From the NCBI GenBank assembly GCA_037439705.1, contig JBBIVP010000001.1, positions 1 through 46,662 of the forward strand: a DNA stretch of 46,662 nt. The letters are read 5' to 3'. The notes under the pieces were generated by a model. It had not been told where the DNA came from, did no database searches, and saw only the letters and a program-made list of their open reading frames with translations. This document shows, piece after piece, positions 15,923 through 24,140 of this stretch; position 1 is the first letter of the stretch; the number at the start of each line of letters is the position of its first letter. The DNA is from JBBIVP01 sp037439705 [NCBI: bacterium] (GTDB lineage Bacteria; JBBIVP01). The translations under genes and the position numbers were made by a program.

Positions 15923-16564
15923 ATGAAAGAGAAGGTAAAAAGATGGAGAAATCTAATAGATAGAATTGATGAGAAAATAGTTAGCCTTTTAAATAAAAGA
16001 ATTTGTTATGCAAAGAAATTATCTTCCTACAAAAAAAATCCATACGACCCATTCAGGGAAAGAGAAATAATTGAAAAAATGAAAAAAGAAAAATTTCTTC
16101 CTGTTTTCAGGGAAATAATTTCTGTCTGCAGGGGCGCTGAAGGAAAGTTTAAAATTTTTATATCCGATGAAAAACTCCATCCATTTATCGTTAAAAGTTT
16201 CTTCGGAGAGAGTATTGAATATGAGGTCCTGAAGGAAAAAAAACTTCTTGAAAGAGCGGAATTAGAAAATGGTTTTGTATTTATGGATTTTAAAATGAAA
16301 AATCTCTTGACCCTCAAAAAAAATGGGATGAAAATTTTATGGCTTGGAAGCATGAAGATAGATGGGAAGAAAAAGAAATTTTTTCTTGCCGGCAAGGATT
16401 TGAACATGGAAATTTTAAAATTTCCTGCTTCAATTATGAGCATAAGAAAGGAAAAAGGCAAGTATATTTTTTCTGAAAGAGTAATAAAAAATCCAGAGGA
16501 AATTAAAAATTTAAAAGGTGAGGAAATTCTTGGAATATATCCTCAGGAGGAAGAATATGATTGA
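15923..16564 (+). CDS. Chorismate mutase with a degenerate prephenate dehydratase-like tail
   Basis: 213 residues. Residues 1-70 are an AroQ-type chorismate mutase converting chorismate to prephenate: W-R-N-L-I-D-R-I-D-E-K-I-V-S-L-L-N-K-R, a Lys pair near residue 37, and D-P-F-R-E-R-E-I-I. The rest follows the outline of a P-protein (chorismate mutase/prephenate dehydratase): I-S-V-C-R-G-A-E-G-K-F-K-I-F at the domain junction, K-S-F-F-G-E-S-I-E-Y-E-V like the dehydratase N-terminus, and a final E-E-I-L-G-I-Y-P-Q like the end of the ACT domain. It is some 140 residues shorter than a P-protein and lacks the catalytic T-R-F and the ACT E-S-R-P motifs. First gene of the aromatic operon; no ribosome site. 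The mutase call is firm, the tail interpretation is inference. Confidence 0.8.
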   Translation: MKEKVKRWRNLIDRIDEKIVSLLNKRICYAKKLSSYKKNPYDPFREREIIEKMKKEKFLPVFREIISVCRGAEGKFKIFISDEKLHPFIVKSFFGESIEYEVLKEKKLLERAELENGFVFMDFKMKNLLTLKKNGMKILWLGSMKIDGKKKKFFLAGKDLNMEILKFPASIMSIRKEKGKYIFSERVIKNPEEIKNLKGEEILGIYPQEEEYD

Positions 16565-17645
16565 GAAAATGGCTCCTTCAAGACTTAATGCGGTAAAGCC
16601 CTATGTGCCTGGAAAACCTGTTGAGGAGGTGGAAAGGGAGCTGGGAATAAAAAATGCAATAAAACTTGCTTCCAATGAGAATCCTCTCGGTCCATCAAAG
16701 AAAGCCATATCTGCCATATTAAGATGTGTTCGCAGGGTGCACATGTACCCCGACGGAGGGTGTTATTACTTAAGAAAAGCACTGGCTGAAAAATTAGGCG
16801 TGAGAAAAAACCAGCTCGTTTTTGGAACCGGGTCAAATGAGATCATAGAATTAATTGTCAAAGTTTTCGGACATGGAAGGGCTGTTATTGGAAATCATTC
16901 ATTCCTCATATACAGGGTTATCCTTCAGGTATACGGGACCGAAATTGTTGAAATCCCTTTTAAGGGGTATGAATACGATGTGGAAAGAATTATTATTGAG
17001 GAATTGAAAAATAAACCCCTCCTCCTTTTCATTGATACACCGAACAATCCAACAGGAAGTATAATAAAGAAAAATGACCTCTTGAGGATAATTGAGTCCT
17101 TACCATCAGAAACCCTTCTTGTGCTTGATGAAGCATATCACGAGTTTGTCACCTCAAAGGATTACATAAGTGGTCTTCAATTTATAAAAGATGGAATGGA
17201 AAACATTGTTGTGCTCAGAACCTTCTCAAAAGCCTATGGACTTGCGGGATTAAGAATTGGGTACGGAATAACATCGGAAAAAGTGGCTGAACTTCTGAAC
17301 AAGGTTAGACAGCCCTTTAATGTCACCATTCCCGCTCAGGAAGCAGCAATTTCTGCCTTAAAGGATGAGGTTCATGTGAAAAGGACTGTTGAATTAAGCG
17401 AAAGGGCAAAAGAATTTCTTTATAAAAAACTGGACAAACTTGGAATAGAATATGCAAGAAGCCATGCAAACTTTGTTCTCATAAAGGTTGGAAATGGAAA
17501 GGAAGTTTTTGAAAAATTATTAAGAAGAGGAATAATTGTAAGGGAGATGAGTGCATACGGATTTCCAGAACACATAAGGGTTTCGGTTGGAAAAATGGAT
17601 GAAATGAAAAGGTTCATAAAAGAGTTTGAAGAGGTGCTGAAATGA
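16557..17645 (+). CDS. hisC: HisC-like class II aminotransferase (histidinol-phosphate / aromatic)
   Basis: PLP-dependent aminotransferase of 362 residues. The start at 16557 is set by CAGGAGG eight bases upstream; it overlaps the chorismate mutase gene by 8 bases. Fold-type I landmarks: A-S-N-E-N-P-L-G-P near the N-terminus, G-T-G-S-N-E, D-T-P-N-N-P-T-G, D-E-A-Y-H-E-F, and the Schiff-base Lys in T-F-S-K-A-Y-G-L-A-G-L-R-I-G-Y. HisC-family enzymes work on histidinol phosphate and often also on aromatic keto acids. Because it sits between chorismate mutase and prephenate dehydrogenase, an aromatic aminotransferase role is likely, alone or in addition to histidine synthesis; no other his genes are nearby. 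Confidence 0.88.
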   Translation: MIEKMAPSRLNAVKPYVPGKPVEEVERELGIKNAIKLASNENPLGPSKKAISAILRCVRRVHMYPDGGCYYLRKALAEKLGVRKNQLVFGTGSNEIIELIVKVFGHGRAVIGNHSFLIYRVILQVYGTEIVEIPFKGYEYDVERIIIEELKNKPLLLFIDTPNNPTGSIIKKNDLLRIIESLPSETLLVLDEAYHEFVTSKDYISGLQFIKDGMENIVVLRTFSKAYGLAGLRIGYGITSEKVAELLNKVRQPFNVTIPAQEAAISALKDEVHVKRTVELSERAKEFLYKKLDKLGIEYARSHANFVLIKVGNGKEVFEKLLRRGIIVREMSAYGFPEHIRVSVGKMDEMKRFIKEFEEVLK

Positions 17646-18481
17646 TTTTTGAAAATGTTGGAATATTAGGAGTTGGATTGATAGGAGGTTCAATAGGGGC
17701 GGGATTAAGAAAATACAGAGTAGCAGAAAGAGTTATCGGCTGGGGAAGAAATGAGGAAAATCTTAAGTTTGCATTGGAAAGGGGATTCATAGATTCATAT
17801 AAAAAAAGACCTGAAGAAGTGATAAAAGGAGCTGATGCAGTCGTTCTTTCCACTCCACTTGGCACATACAGAGATTTTTTCTCCCTTTTGAAATGGGAAA
17901 ATTTTAATGGAACAATCGTGGATGTGGGAAGTGTAAAAGGAAGGGTCCTTGATGTAGCGGGAGAATTTTCATTCTTTGATGGGAGGTTCATACCATCCCA
18001 TCCCGTTGCTGGAAAAGAGTCTGGTTCATCAAAAAATGCTGACCCTGACCTTTTTAAGAATGCCCTGTGTATACTCACCCCCTACGAAGGAATAGATGAA
18101 AAAAGGCTCCTTATGGTAAAGGAGATGTGGATGGGACTCGGCTCAAATGTGTTGGAGATGGACGCAAAAAAGCATGACATTGTCCTCGCCTATGTGAGCC
18201 ATCTTCCCCACATAACTGCTTTTCTTTATTCAAAAATTGCCGGTGAGAAGGGATTTTTCCATTACGGTGGTGGAAGCTTCAGGGACGCCACAAGGGTAGC
18301 GGGAAGTCCACCTGAAATGTGGGCAGAAATAATGCTCTGGAACAGGGAATCTCTGCTTGATGCACTAAAAGGATTCATTGATGGGCTTAAGGAATTTGAA
18401 ATTCTCCTTGAGAAAAATGATTTTTCCGCTCTAAAAAATCTTCTTGAAATATGCGGAAAATATAAGAGGGAAAGCAAATGA
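17642..18481 (+). CDS. tyrA: Prephenate dehydrogenase
   Basis: NAD(P)+-dependent oxidative decarboxylation of prephenate (or arogenate) in tyrosine synthesis. 279 residues. N-terminal Rossmann glycine loop G-V-G-L-I-G-G-S-I, then D-A-V-V-L-S-T-P-L-G, V-D-V-G-S-V-K-G, and H-P-V-A-G-K-E-S-G, the last containing the catalytic region His. S-H-L-P-H and G-G-S-F-R-D-A-T-R-V-A in the helical C-terminal domain complete the TyrA signature. No chorismate mutase or ACT domain is fused. ATGA overlap with the genes on both sides shows tight coupling. Specificity for prephenate versus arogenate cannot be read from the sequence. Confidence 0.95.
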   Translation: MIFENVGILGVGLIGGSIGAGLRKYRVAERVIGWGRNEENLKFALERGFIDSYKKRPEEVIKGADAVVLSTPLGTYRDFFSLLKWENFNGTIVDVGSVKGRVLDVAGEFSFFDGRFIPSHPVAGKESGSSKNADPDLFKNALCILTPYEGIDEKRLLMVKEMWMGLGSNVLEMDAKKHDIVLAYVSHLPHITAFLYSKIAGEKGFFHYGGGSFRDATRVAGSPPEMWAEIMLWNRESLLDALKGFIDGLKEFEILLEKNDFSALKNLLEICGKYKRESK

Positions 18482-19764
18482 AAATATGGGTAAAAAAGGC
18501 AAAGGGATTGAAGGGTGAAATAACCCTTCCGGGTGACAAATCAATAACCCACAGGGCATTCATAATGGGACTGCTCGCAAAAGGAAAGACTGTAATAAAA
18601 AATCCTCTCAAATCAGATGACACGGATGCAACCCTGAACTTCGTAACTTCCACAGGAGGAAAGATTGAAAAATTAACTCCTGAAGAAATCATAATTTCAA
18701 GCAATGGCATGGATGCCCTTCAGGAACCGAGGGATGTCCTTAATGCTATGAACTCTGGAACAACAGCAAGGCTCTTTGCGGGTGTACTTTCAGGATGTTC
18801 CTTTTTCTCCGTGATAACAGGAGATGATTCATTGAAAAGAAGGCCAATGGATAGGGTAACAATTCCCTTGAGGGAGATGGGAGGAAAAATCTATGGAAGA
18901 AATAATGCTTCACTCCTTCCAATTTCCATCTCGGGAGGAAACCTTAAGGGAATTCGCTACAAACTTCCTGTTGCCTCTGCACAGGTAAAATCTGCTATTC
19001 TACTTGCCGGACTCTTTGCAGAAGGAGAAACAGAAATAGAAGAGGAAATAAAATCAAGAGACCATACTGAAAGAATGTTCACTTATTTTGGCGTTAAATT
19101 GGAAAGGGCTGGTGGGAGGATAAAAATTTATTGTGTGCAGAGATTTTCGGGAAGTGAGATAATTGTTCCGGGAGACATATCCTCTGCTTCATTTTTCATA
19201 GCCGGGGGAACAATCGTGGAAAATTCAGAAATAATCATAAAAAATGTTGGATTGAACGAGACGAGAACAGGATTTATAAGGGCTCTCATTGAGATGGGAG
19301 CAGACATAAAAATAGAAGACCAAAAAAAGATAAACGAGGAAGAAATGGGCACGGTCATCGTTCGGTCAGCAAAGGGTTTAAAGGGAATCTCCATCTCAAA
19401 AGAAGTGCCTTCCCTCATAGATGAAATTCCTCTTATTGCCATGGTTGCTTCATTTGCTGAAGGTGAAACTGTAATAAGGGAGGCTGAAGAACTGAGAAAG
19501 AAAGAAAGCGATAGATTGCATGCAATGGTAGAGGGGTTGAAGAGGATTGGAGCAGATGTTGAAGCCCTTCCAGATGGAATGATAATAAGGGGCGGAAAAA
19601 AGCTCAGGGGCGGAGAGATAGAAAGCTACGGAGACCATAGAATAGCAATGACCTTTGCCATAGCAGGTCTCGCCATTGAAGAAGGGATTTATGTAAAAGA
19701 TTTTGAGTGCGTGAGCGTATCATTCCCTGATTTTCTGGAAAAACTTGAAGTCCTCAAAGAATGA
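18478..19764 (+). CDS. aroA: 3-phosphoshikimate 1-carboxyvinyltransferase (EPSP synthase)
   Basis: Joins shikimate-3-phosphate and phosphoenolpyruvate, the sixth step of the shikimate pathway. 428 residues, full length. L-P-G-D-K-S-I-T-H-R-A near the N-terminus binds substrate; N-S-G-T-T-A-R-L, G-D-D-S-L-K-R-R-P-M, D-E-I-P-L-I-A, K-E-S-D-R-L and Y-G-D-H-R-I-A-M follow in the usual order. The glycine-rich segment reads N-A-M-N-S-G-T-T-A-R rather than the N-A-G-T-A-x-R of plant and E. coli (class I) enzymes, so it looks class II-like, a class often less glyphosate-sensitive; this is inferred from motif only. ATGA overlaps with tyrA and cmk. Confidence 0.97.
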   Translation: MKIWVKKAKGLKGEITLPGDKSITHRAFIMGLLAKGKTVIKNPLKSDDTDATLNFVTSTGGKIEKLTPEEIIISSNGMDALQEPRDVLNAMNSGTTARLFAGVLSGCSFFSVITGDDSLKRRPMDRVTIPLREMGGKIYGRNNASLLPISISGGNLKGIRYKLPVASAQVKSAILLAGLFAEGETEIEEEIKSRDHTERMFTYFGVKLERAGGRIKIYCVQRFSGSEIIVPGDISSASFFIAGGTIVENSEIIIKNVGLNETRTGFIRALIEMGADIKIEDQKKINEEEMGTVIVRSAKGLKGISISKEVPSLIDEIPLIAMVASFAEGETVIREAEELRKKESDRLHAMVEGLKRIGADVEALPDGMIIRGGKKLRGGEIESYGDHRIAMTFAIAGLAIEEGIYVKDFECVSVSFPDFLEKLEVLKE

Positions 19765-20495
19765 AACATAAAAATATCATGATAATCGCAATAGATGGTC
19801 CAGCGGCTTCTGGAAAAACGACCCTCGCAAAAGCCCTATCCGAAAAACTTGGAATTGAACACATTGATACAGGTGCTATGTATAGATCTTTTGCTCTTTT
19901 CGCAATAAAAAAGGGAGTTCCTCTTGACGATGAAAAATCAGTTGAACCCCTTCTCAAAAATTTTCGGCTTGAGTTTAAAAGGGATAAAAGGGGGCTAAGA
20001 ATTTATATGAACGGATGCGATGTGACGGAAGAAATAAGAAAAAAAGAAATAGGAGAAGGTGCATCAAGGGTTTCTGTTCACAGGGCAGTGAGAATGAAGA
20101 TGGTTGAGATTCAGAGTTCAATTGGAAGAAAAAATGGGGGCATATTTGACGGAAGGGATATAGGAACCTTTGTGTTTCCTGAAGCAGATTTAAAAATCTA
20201 TCTAACCGCCTCAATTGAAGAGAGGGCAAAAAGAAAGCTCAAGGAATGGAAAGAAAGGGGAATAGAAGGAAGCATTGAGGAGGCTAAAAGGGATGTAATT
20301 GAAAGGGATAAAAGGGATTCAGAAAGACCACTGGCTCCCCTTTTAAAGGCTGAAGAGGCCATAGAGATAGACACCACAAATCTATCTCCTCATGAGGTTC
20401 TTGAAAGGATATTAAAAATTTTGAAAGAAAGACAAACTCTTAACCTCATAAAGAGAGGAGGTTACCTTTTGAAATTCCCGAATTTTTATGGATAG
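19761..20495 (+). CDS. cmk: Cytidylate kinase
   Basis: Phosphorylates CMP and dCMP. 244 residues, slightly longer than the usual 220-230. P-loop I-D-G-P-A-A-S-G-K-T-T-L-A, then D-T-G-A-M-Y-R, D-G-R-D-I-G-T-F-V-F-P, R-D-x-x-D-S-x-R-x-x-A-P-L. The cmk gene following aroA is a recurring arrangement in Deltaproteobacteria and Firmicutes. The start overlaps aroA (ATGA). The last 28 codons overlap, in opposite sense, the end of bioA; the core fold is complete before this segment, so the tail may be dispensable. Confidence 0.95.
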   Translation: MKHKNIMIIAIDGPAASGKTTLAKALSEKLGIEHIDTGAMYRSFALFAIKKGVPLDDEKSVEPLLKNFRLEFKRDKRGLRIYMNGCDVTEEIRKKEIGEGASRVSVHRAVRMKMVEIQSSIGRKNGGIFDGRDIGTFVFPEADLKIYLTASIEERAKRKLKEWKERGIEGSIEEAKRDVIERDKRDSERPLAPLLKAEEAIEIDTTNLSPHEVLERILKILKERQTLNLIKRGGYLLKFPNFYG

Positions 20496-21749
20496 TGGAG
20501 GAAGAATAACAAGGACATCTCCGAGTGGCCTTAAAATCACCCCTCTTTTTCTCATCTCCATACAAACCCTGTGTCCAACCCTTTCATCCATGTGGAATCT
20601 GGTTTTTTTGTTTTTGTTCTTCACAAGTTCAATTCCCCACATGAAACCGCATCCCCTAACATCTCCGACAATGGGAAGTTCTTTAAACCTCTCCATCTCT
20701 CTTTCAATAAACTTTATCTTTTTCCTGTAAGAATTGAACCTTTTTAAAAGAAGTTTTATGTTTTCAATTGACACAGCACAGGCAAGTGGATTCGCTGTGT
20801 ATGTGTGACCGTGGTAAAATGTCTTCTTCTCGCTGTGTTTTCCCTTGAACTTCTCAAATATCTCCTCCTTAAAAAGGGTTGTTGCAATTGGAAGGTATCC
20901 ACCGCTTATACTCTTTGAAAGAGCCATTATGTCGGGCTTTACCTCCTCGTGTTCACAGGCAAAAATCCTTCCCGTCCTTCCAAATCCTGTTGCCACCTCA
21001 TCCACTATCAGCAGAACCTCGTTCTCCTTAACTGCATTCTCAACCGCTTTTAAATATCCCTCTGGCATAACTATCATCCCTCCGGCTGCTTGAACCTTCG
21101 GCTCAATAATTACTCCACAAAGCCTGTCTTTATTTTTTTTTACAATAGTTTCAAGCTCCTCAGCGCAGGCAAGTCCACATACGGGATAAATGAGCCCGAG
21201 TTCACACCTGTAGCAATAGGGAGATGGAGCCTTTATAGTTTTGAAACAAAGTTTCTTATAAATCCCGTGAAATAACTCAATTCCACCTACACTCACCGCA
21301 CCAATTGTATCTCCGTGATAGCCGTTTTTAAGACACAAAAACATATCCCTTTTTTTAAACCCCTGATTTCTGAAGAACTGAAATGCAACCTTTAAAGCCA
21401 CTTCAACCGCGGTGGAGCCGTTATCTGAATAAAAAACTCTGTTCAATCCGGGAGAAATTTTGAGCAGTATCTCTGCAAGTTCTATGGCTGGTCTGTGGCT
21501 CAAACCGAGAAATGTTGAATGAGATATTTTTTTCAACTGACGGAGAATCGCCCTGTCAAGATATGGATTTCTGTGTCCGTGAAGGTTAACCCATAAGGAA
21601 GAAACCCCATCTATGTATCTTTTTCCGTGAATATCGTAAAGATAAATTCCTTTCCCCCTTTCAATTATTATCATCTCATCCCTTTCCCACTCAAGAAACT
21701 GTGTAAACGGATGCCATATAAATTTTTTATCCCTTTCTTCCAGATTCAT
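20412..21749 (-). CDS. bioA: Adenosylmethionine-8-amino-7-oxononanoate aminotransferase
   Basis: PLP enzyme converting 7-keto-8-aminopelargonate to 7,8-diaminopelargonate with S-adenosylmethionine or lysine as amino donor (biotin synthesis). 445 residues. W-H-P-F-T-Q near the N-terminus is diagnostic for BioA among class III aminotransferases; Y-H-G-D-T-I-G-A, I-I-E-P-K-V-Q-A-A-G-G, D-E-V-A-T-G-F-G-R-T-G and the Schiff-base Lys in L-S-K-S-I-S-G-G-Y-L-P follow. I choose the ATG at 21747-21749, six bases after GAGGAGG, which overlaps the end of bioF by 23 bases; an upstream in-frame start would contain the ribosome site. The C-terminus overlaps cmk by 84 bases tail to tail. Confidence 0.95.
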   Translation of the reverse strand: MNLEERDKKFIWHPFTQFLEWERDEMIIIERGKGIYLYDIHGKRYIDGVSSLWVNLHGHRNPYLDRAILRQLKKISHSTFLGLSHRPAIELAEILLKISPGLNRVFYSDNGSTAVEVALKVAFQFFRNQGFKKRDMFLCLKNGYHGDTIGAVSVGGIELFHGIYKKLCFKTIKAPSPYCYRCELGLIYPVCGLACAEELETIVKKNKDRLCGVIIEPKVQAAGGMIVMPEGYLKAVENAVKENEVLLIVDEVATGFGRTGRIFACEHEEVKPDIMALSKSISGGYLPIATTLFKEEIFEKFKGKHSEKKTFYHGHTYTANPLACAVSIENIKLLLKRFNSYRKKIKFIEREMERFKELPIVGDVRGCGFMWGIELVKNKNKKTRFHMDERVGHRVCMEMRKRGVILRPLGDVLVILPPLSIKIREFQKVTSSLYEVKSLSFFQNF

Positions 21750-22875
21750 TCCATACCTCCTCAAAAACTGATAGAAAAAGGTCTATATCTTTATCCTGCT
21801 GGGAGGCTGAAGGAGAAATCCTTATCCTTGCCATTTCCTTAGGAACAGACGGATACCTTATTCCTCTTACGAAGAACCTCCTTTTCATAAGAATGGAGGC
21901 TATCTCCATGGTCTTTCTCTCATCACCTATTATGAGTGGAACTATCTGCGTAATACTCCTTCCTGTATTCACCACCAATTCCTTCATTTTGTTTCTTATC
22001 CTCTCGCCATAATTCAAAACCCTTTGAGCCCTCCATCTCTCCCTTCTCATAATTTCTATGGACTTTGAAATTGCACATACTATTGCTGGCGGAATTGCGG
22101 TGCTGAAAATGAAACTTCTCGCTCTGTTTATTATAAGCTCACATATAATTTTACTCCCTGCTATGTATGCCCCGAAGCAACCAGCGCCCTTTGAAAATGT
22201 TCCCATGGAGATATCTATTGCTTCTGATATCCCGAGTTCTTCACAGATTCCCGCTCCATTTTTACCGAAAACTCCTGTGGCATGAGCTTCATCAACCATA
22301 AGCAGCGCTCCGTATCTCTCCTTCAAAAAAACTATATCTTTCAAAGGAGCAATGTCTCCATCCATGCTGAAAACTGTCTCGGTGATTATGAGTTTTCTCT
22401 TTTTAGTTGATCTCTTCAAAAGGTCTTCTAAAATGTTCATATCGCAATGTTCATATACATTTAAAATTCCCTTTGAGAGCCTGCATCCGTCAATAATTGA
22501 TGCATGATTCAAACTGTCACTGAAAACCTCTTCAGGAAAAAGTGCAGGAATGACGCCTGTGTTTGCATGATATCCAGATTGAAAAAGAATTGCCATTTCC
22601 TTTCCCTTCCAGAGCGCTATCTTCTCTTCAGTTTCCCTGTGAACATCCCTTCCGCCCGAGACAAGCCTTGATGAACAAGAACTAACTCCATATCTTTTTA
22701 CTCCTTCAATAAAAGAGGAAATAATTTCTGGATGAAGGGATAAACCGAGATAATCGTTTGATGAAAAATTTATGTATTCTTCAGCACATTCAATTATTTC
22801 TCTATATAGACTATCTTTCTTTATTTTTTCAATTTCTTCCTCTATTGTTAACAAAAAATTTTTTTTTGTTAACAT
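21727..22875 (-). CDS. bioF: 8-amino-7-oxononanoate synthase
   Basis: Condenses pimeloyl-ACP or pimeloyl-CoA with alanine, the first committed ring-building step of biotin synthesis. 382 residues from ATG 22873-22875; an in-frame TTG at 22884 or an internal TTG at 22854 are alternatives, none with a ribosome site. Motifs: N-F-S-S-N-D-Y-L-G-L, G-S-x-x-S-R-L-V-S-G-type segment (here C-S-S-R-L-V-S-G), H-A-S-I-I-D-G, D-E-A-H-A-T-G-V-F-G, and the PLP Lys in G-T-F-S-K-G-A-G-C-F-G. A related enzyme, glycine C-acetyltransferase, is less likely because bioA follows. It starts 19 bases downstream of the dnaN stop and its first codons carry the BirA-like operator. Confidence 0.92.
   Translation of the reverse strand: MLTKKNFLLTIEEEIEKIKKDSLYREIIECAEEYINFSSNDYLGLSLHPEIISSFIEGVKRYGVSSCSSRLVSGGRDVHRETEEKIALWKGKEMAILFQSGYHANTGVIPALFPEEVFSDSLNHASIIDGCRLSKGILNVYEHCDMNILEDLLKRSTKKRKLIITETVFSMDGDIAPLKDIVFLKERYGALLMVDEAHATGVFGKNGAGICEELGISEAIDISMGTFSKGAGCFGAYIAGSKIICELIINRARSFIFSTAIPPAIVCAISKSIEIMRRERWRAQRVLNYGERIRNKMKELVVNTGRSITQIVPLIIGDERKTMEIASILMKRRFFVRGIRYPSVPKEMARIRISPSASQQDKDIDLFLSVFEEVWNESGRKG
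22845..22874 (-). promoter_or_regulatory. BirA-type biotin operator over the bioF start
   Basis: TTGTTAAC (22845-22852) and GTTAACA (22868-22874) are separated so that the two GTTAAC cores are 15 bases apart, the geometry of the known BirA operator (TTGTTAAC, 14-16 bases, GTTAACAA). The arms extend to a 13-bp perfect inverted repeat (22846-22858 with 22862-22874, 3-base centre). It overlaps the bioF start codon instead of a clear -10/-35. Confidence 0.65.
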
Positions 22876-22894
22876 ATAAGTCAAAAAAATTTTT

Positions 22895-24016
22895 TTAAAG
22901 TTTCATCGGCATTATTACGCAGGTCATATCGTCTCCGGTTATGGATTTCATAACTGCTGGACCAGAATCGCTTGTAATACTCATAATAACATCGTCAGAA
23001 TCAAATGCTGAAAGAGCATCTGCAAGATATTTTCCATTAAATCCAATTTCTATCTCCTGTCCCTCAAGCCTCGCGTCTATCTCTTCATCCACCTCTCCAA
23101 CTTCCGGATTTTCTGAACTTAAAAGTATTCTATCGGAAGATATGAACATTTTTAAAGGAACCCCTTTCGTTGTTCCAGATGAACCAACAAGTGAAATTCT
23201 CTTTATAGATGAAAGAAACTCATTTCTGTCAATGTAAACAGTCCTTGTAAACTCCTTTGGAATAACATCGTGATATTTTGGAAATTCTCCTTCTACCATC
23301 CTTATATAAATTGTATCATTTCTGTTTTTTGCAATTATGTTGTTACCGCTTATCATAAAAATCAGGTTTTCTTCTCTTGCTGAAACAAGATTTTTAATCT
23401 CAATAATTCCTTTTTTTGAAATAATTATTCCCTTTTCCATCTTCTCTTTGTTAATCTCCTCTGCAGGATAATCATAAAAAGCAAGCCTGTGTCCATCAGT
23501 TGCAACAAACCTTATGTCCTTATTACTAAACCCCTTCTCAACAAAAATTCCATTCAAAAAGTATCTGCTTTCTTCAGTAGATGCAGCAAAAAATGTTTTA
23601 TCAATAAGTTTTAACAATCCTTCAGAAGAAATTTCAAAAAGAAATTCACCCTCTTCCGATGGAAATTCAGGAAAATCCCTCGGGTCAGCAGAAAGTATCT
23701 TAAATCTTGACCTTCCACCCCTTATCTCTACCCTTGACCCATCTATTACCTTAAAATGTATATCGTTATCCAGAATTTCCCTTGAGAACTCATATAACTT
23801 CTTTCCAAGAACTGCTACTTCTCCTTTTGTAATTGTTTTACAGGAAACTTTTGTATTTATTCCTACATCAAGATTTGTTGCTTTTATTTCAAGAACCTCA
23901 TCCCCAACTGAAAGTAAAGCAAATGAAAGGATCGGAAGCGTAGTTTTCTTCTCAACTACAGATTGGACAAGGCTTACTGCTTTTAATAATTCTTCTTTCT
24001 TTATTATACATTCCAT
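22895..24016 (-). CDS. dnaN: DNA polymerase III beta subunit (sliding clamp)
   Basis: Ring-shaped processivity clamp that tethers the replicative polymerase. 373 residues comprising three repeated clamp folds (about 1-120, 125-245, 248-373), each with the beta-alpha-beta pattern of the family. Conserved points: T-L-P-I-L-S-F in domain I, F-A-A-S-T-E-E-S-R-Y and D-G-H-R-L-A in domain II, and the terminal M-P-M-K-L that forms part of the peptide-binding pocket. It follows dnaA in the same direction, the classical origin arrangement, but has its own promoter in the 124-base gap. No ribosome site before ATG. Confidence 0.97.
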   Translation of the reverse strand: MECIIKKEELLKAVSLVQSVVEKKTTLPILSFALLSVGDEVLEIKATNLDVGINTKVSCKTITKGEVAVLGKKLYEFSREILDNDIHFKVIDGSRVEIRGGRSRFKILSADPRDFPEFPSEEGEFLFEISSEGLLKLIDKTFFAASTEESRYFLNGIFVEKGFSNKDIRFVATDGHRLAFYDYPAEEINKEKMEKGIIISKKGIIEIKNLVSAREENLIFMISGNNIIAKNRNDTIYIRMVEGEFPKYHDVIPKEFTRTVYIDRNEFLSSIKRISLVGSSGTTKGVPLKMFISSDRILLSSENPEVGEVDEEIDARLEGQEIEIGFNGKYLADALSAFDSDDVIMSITSDSGPAVMKSITGDDMTCVIMPMKL

Positions 24017-24040
24017 TTTAAAATGTTAATATTAGTAGTA

Positions 24041-24069
24041 ATTTTATTAAAGTGGTAAACCTTTTTCAA
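24041..24069 (-). promoter_or_regulatory. Promoter of dnaN
   Basis: Minus strand TTGAAA (24064-24069), 17-base spacer, TAAAAT (24041-24046), 24 bases before the dnaN start. Two DnaA-box-like sequences (24104-24112 as TTTTCCACT, and TTTTTCACA at 24115-24123, both on the minus strand) lie just upstream. Confidence 0.6.
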
Positions 24070-24140
24070 GCGATATAATGGGAACTTTGCCGGTTGAAAA
24101 ATCAGTGGAAAAAATGTGAAAAATACCACCATTTTTTTAT

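Noticed and set aside
16518-16556. Upstream start of the HisC-like gene
   Set aside because: The additional 13 residues lie inside the chorismate mutase gene; CAGGAGG clearly points to the ATG at 16557.
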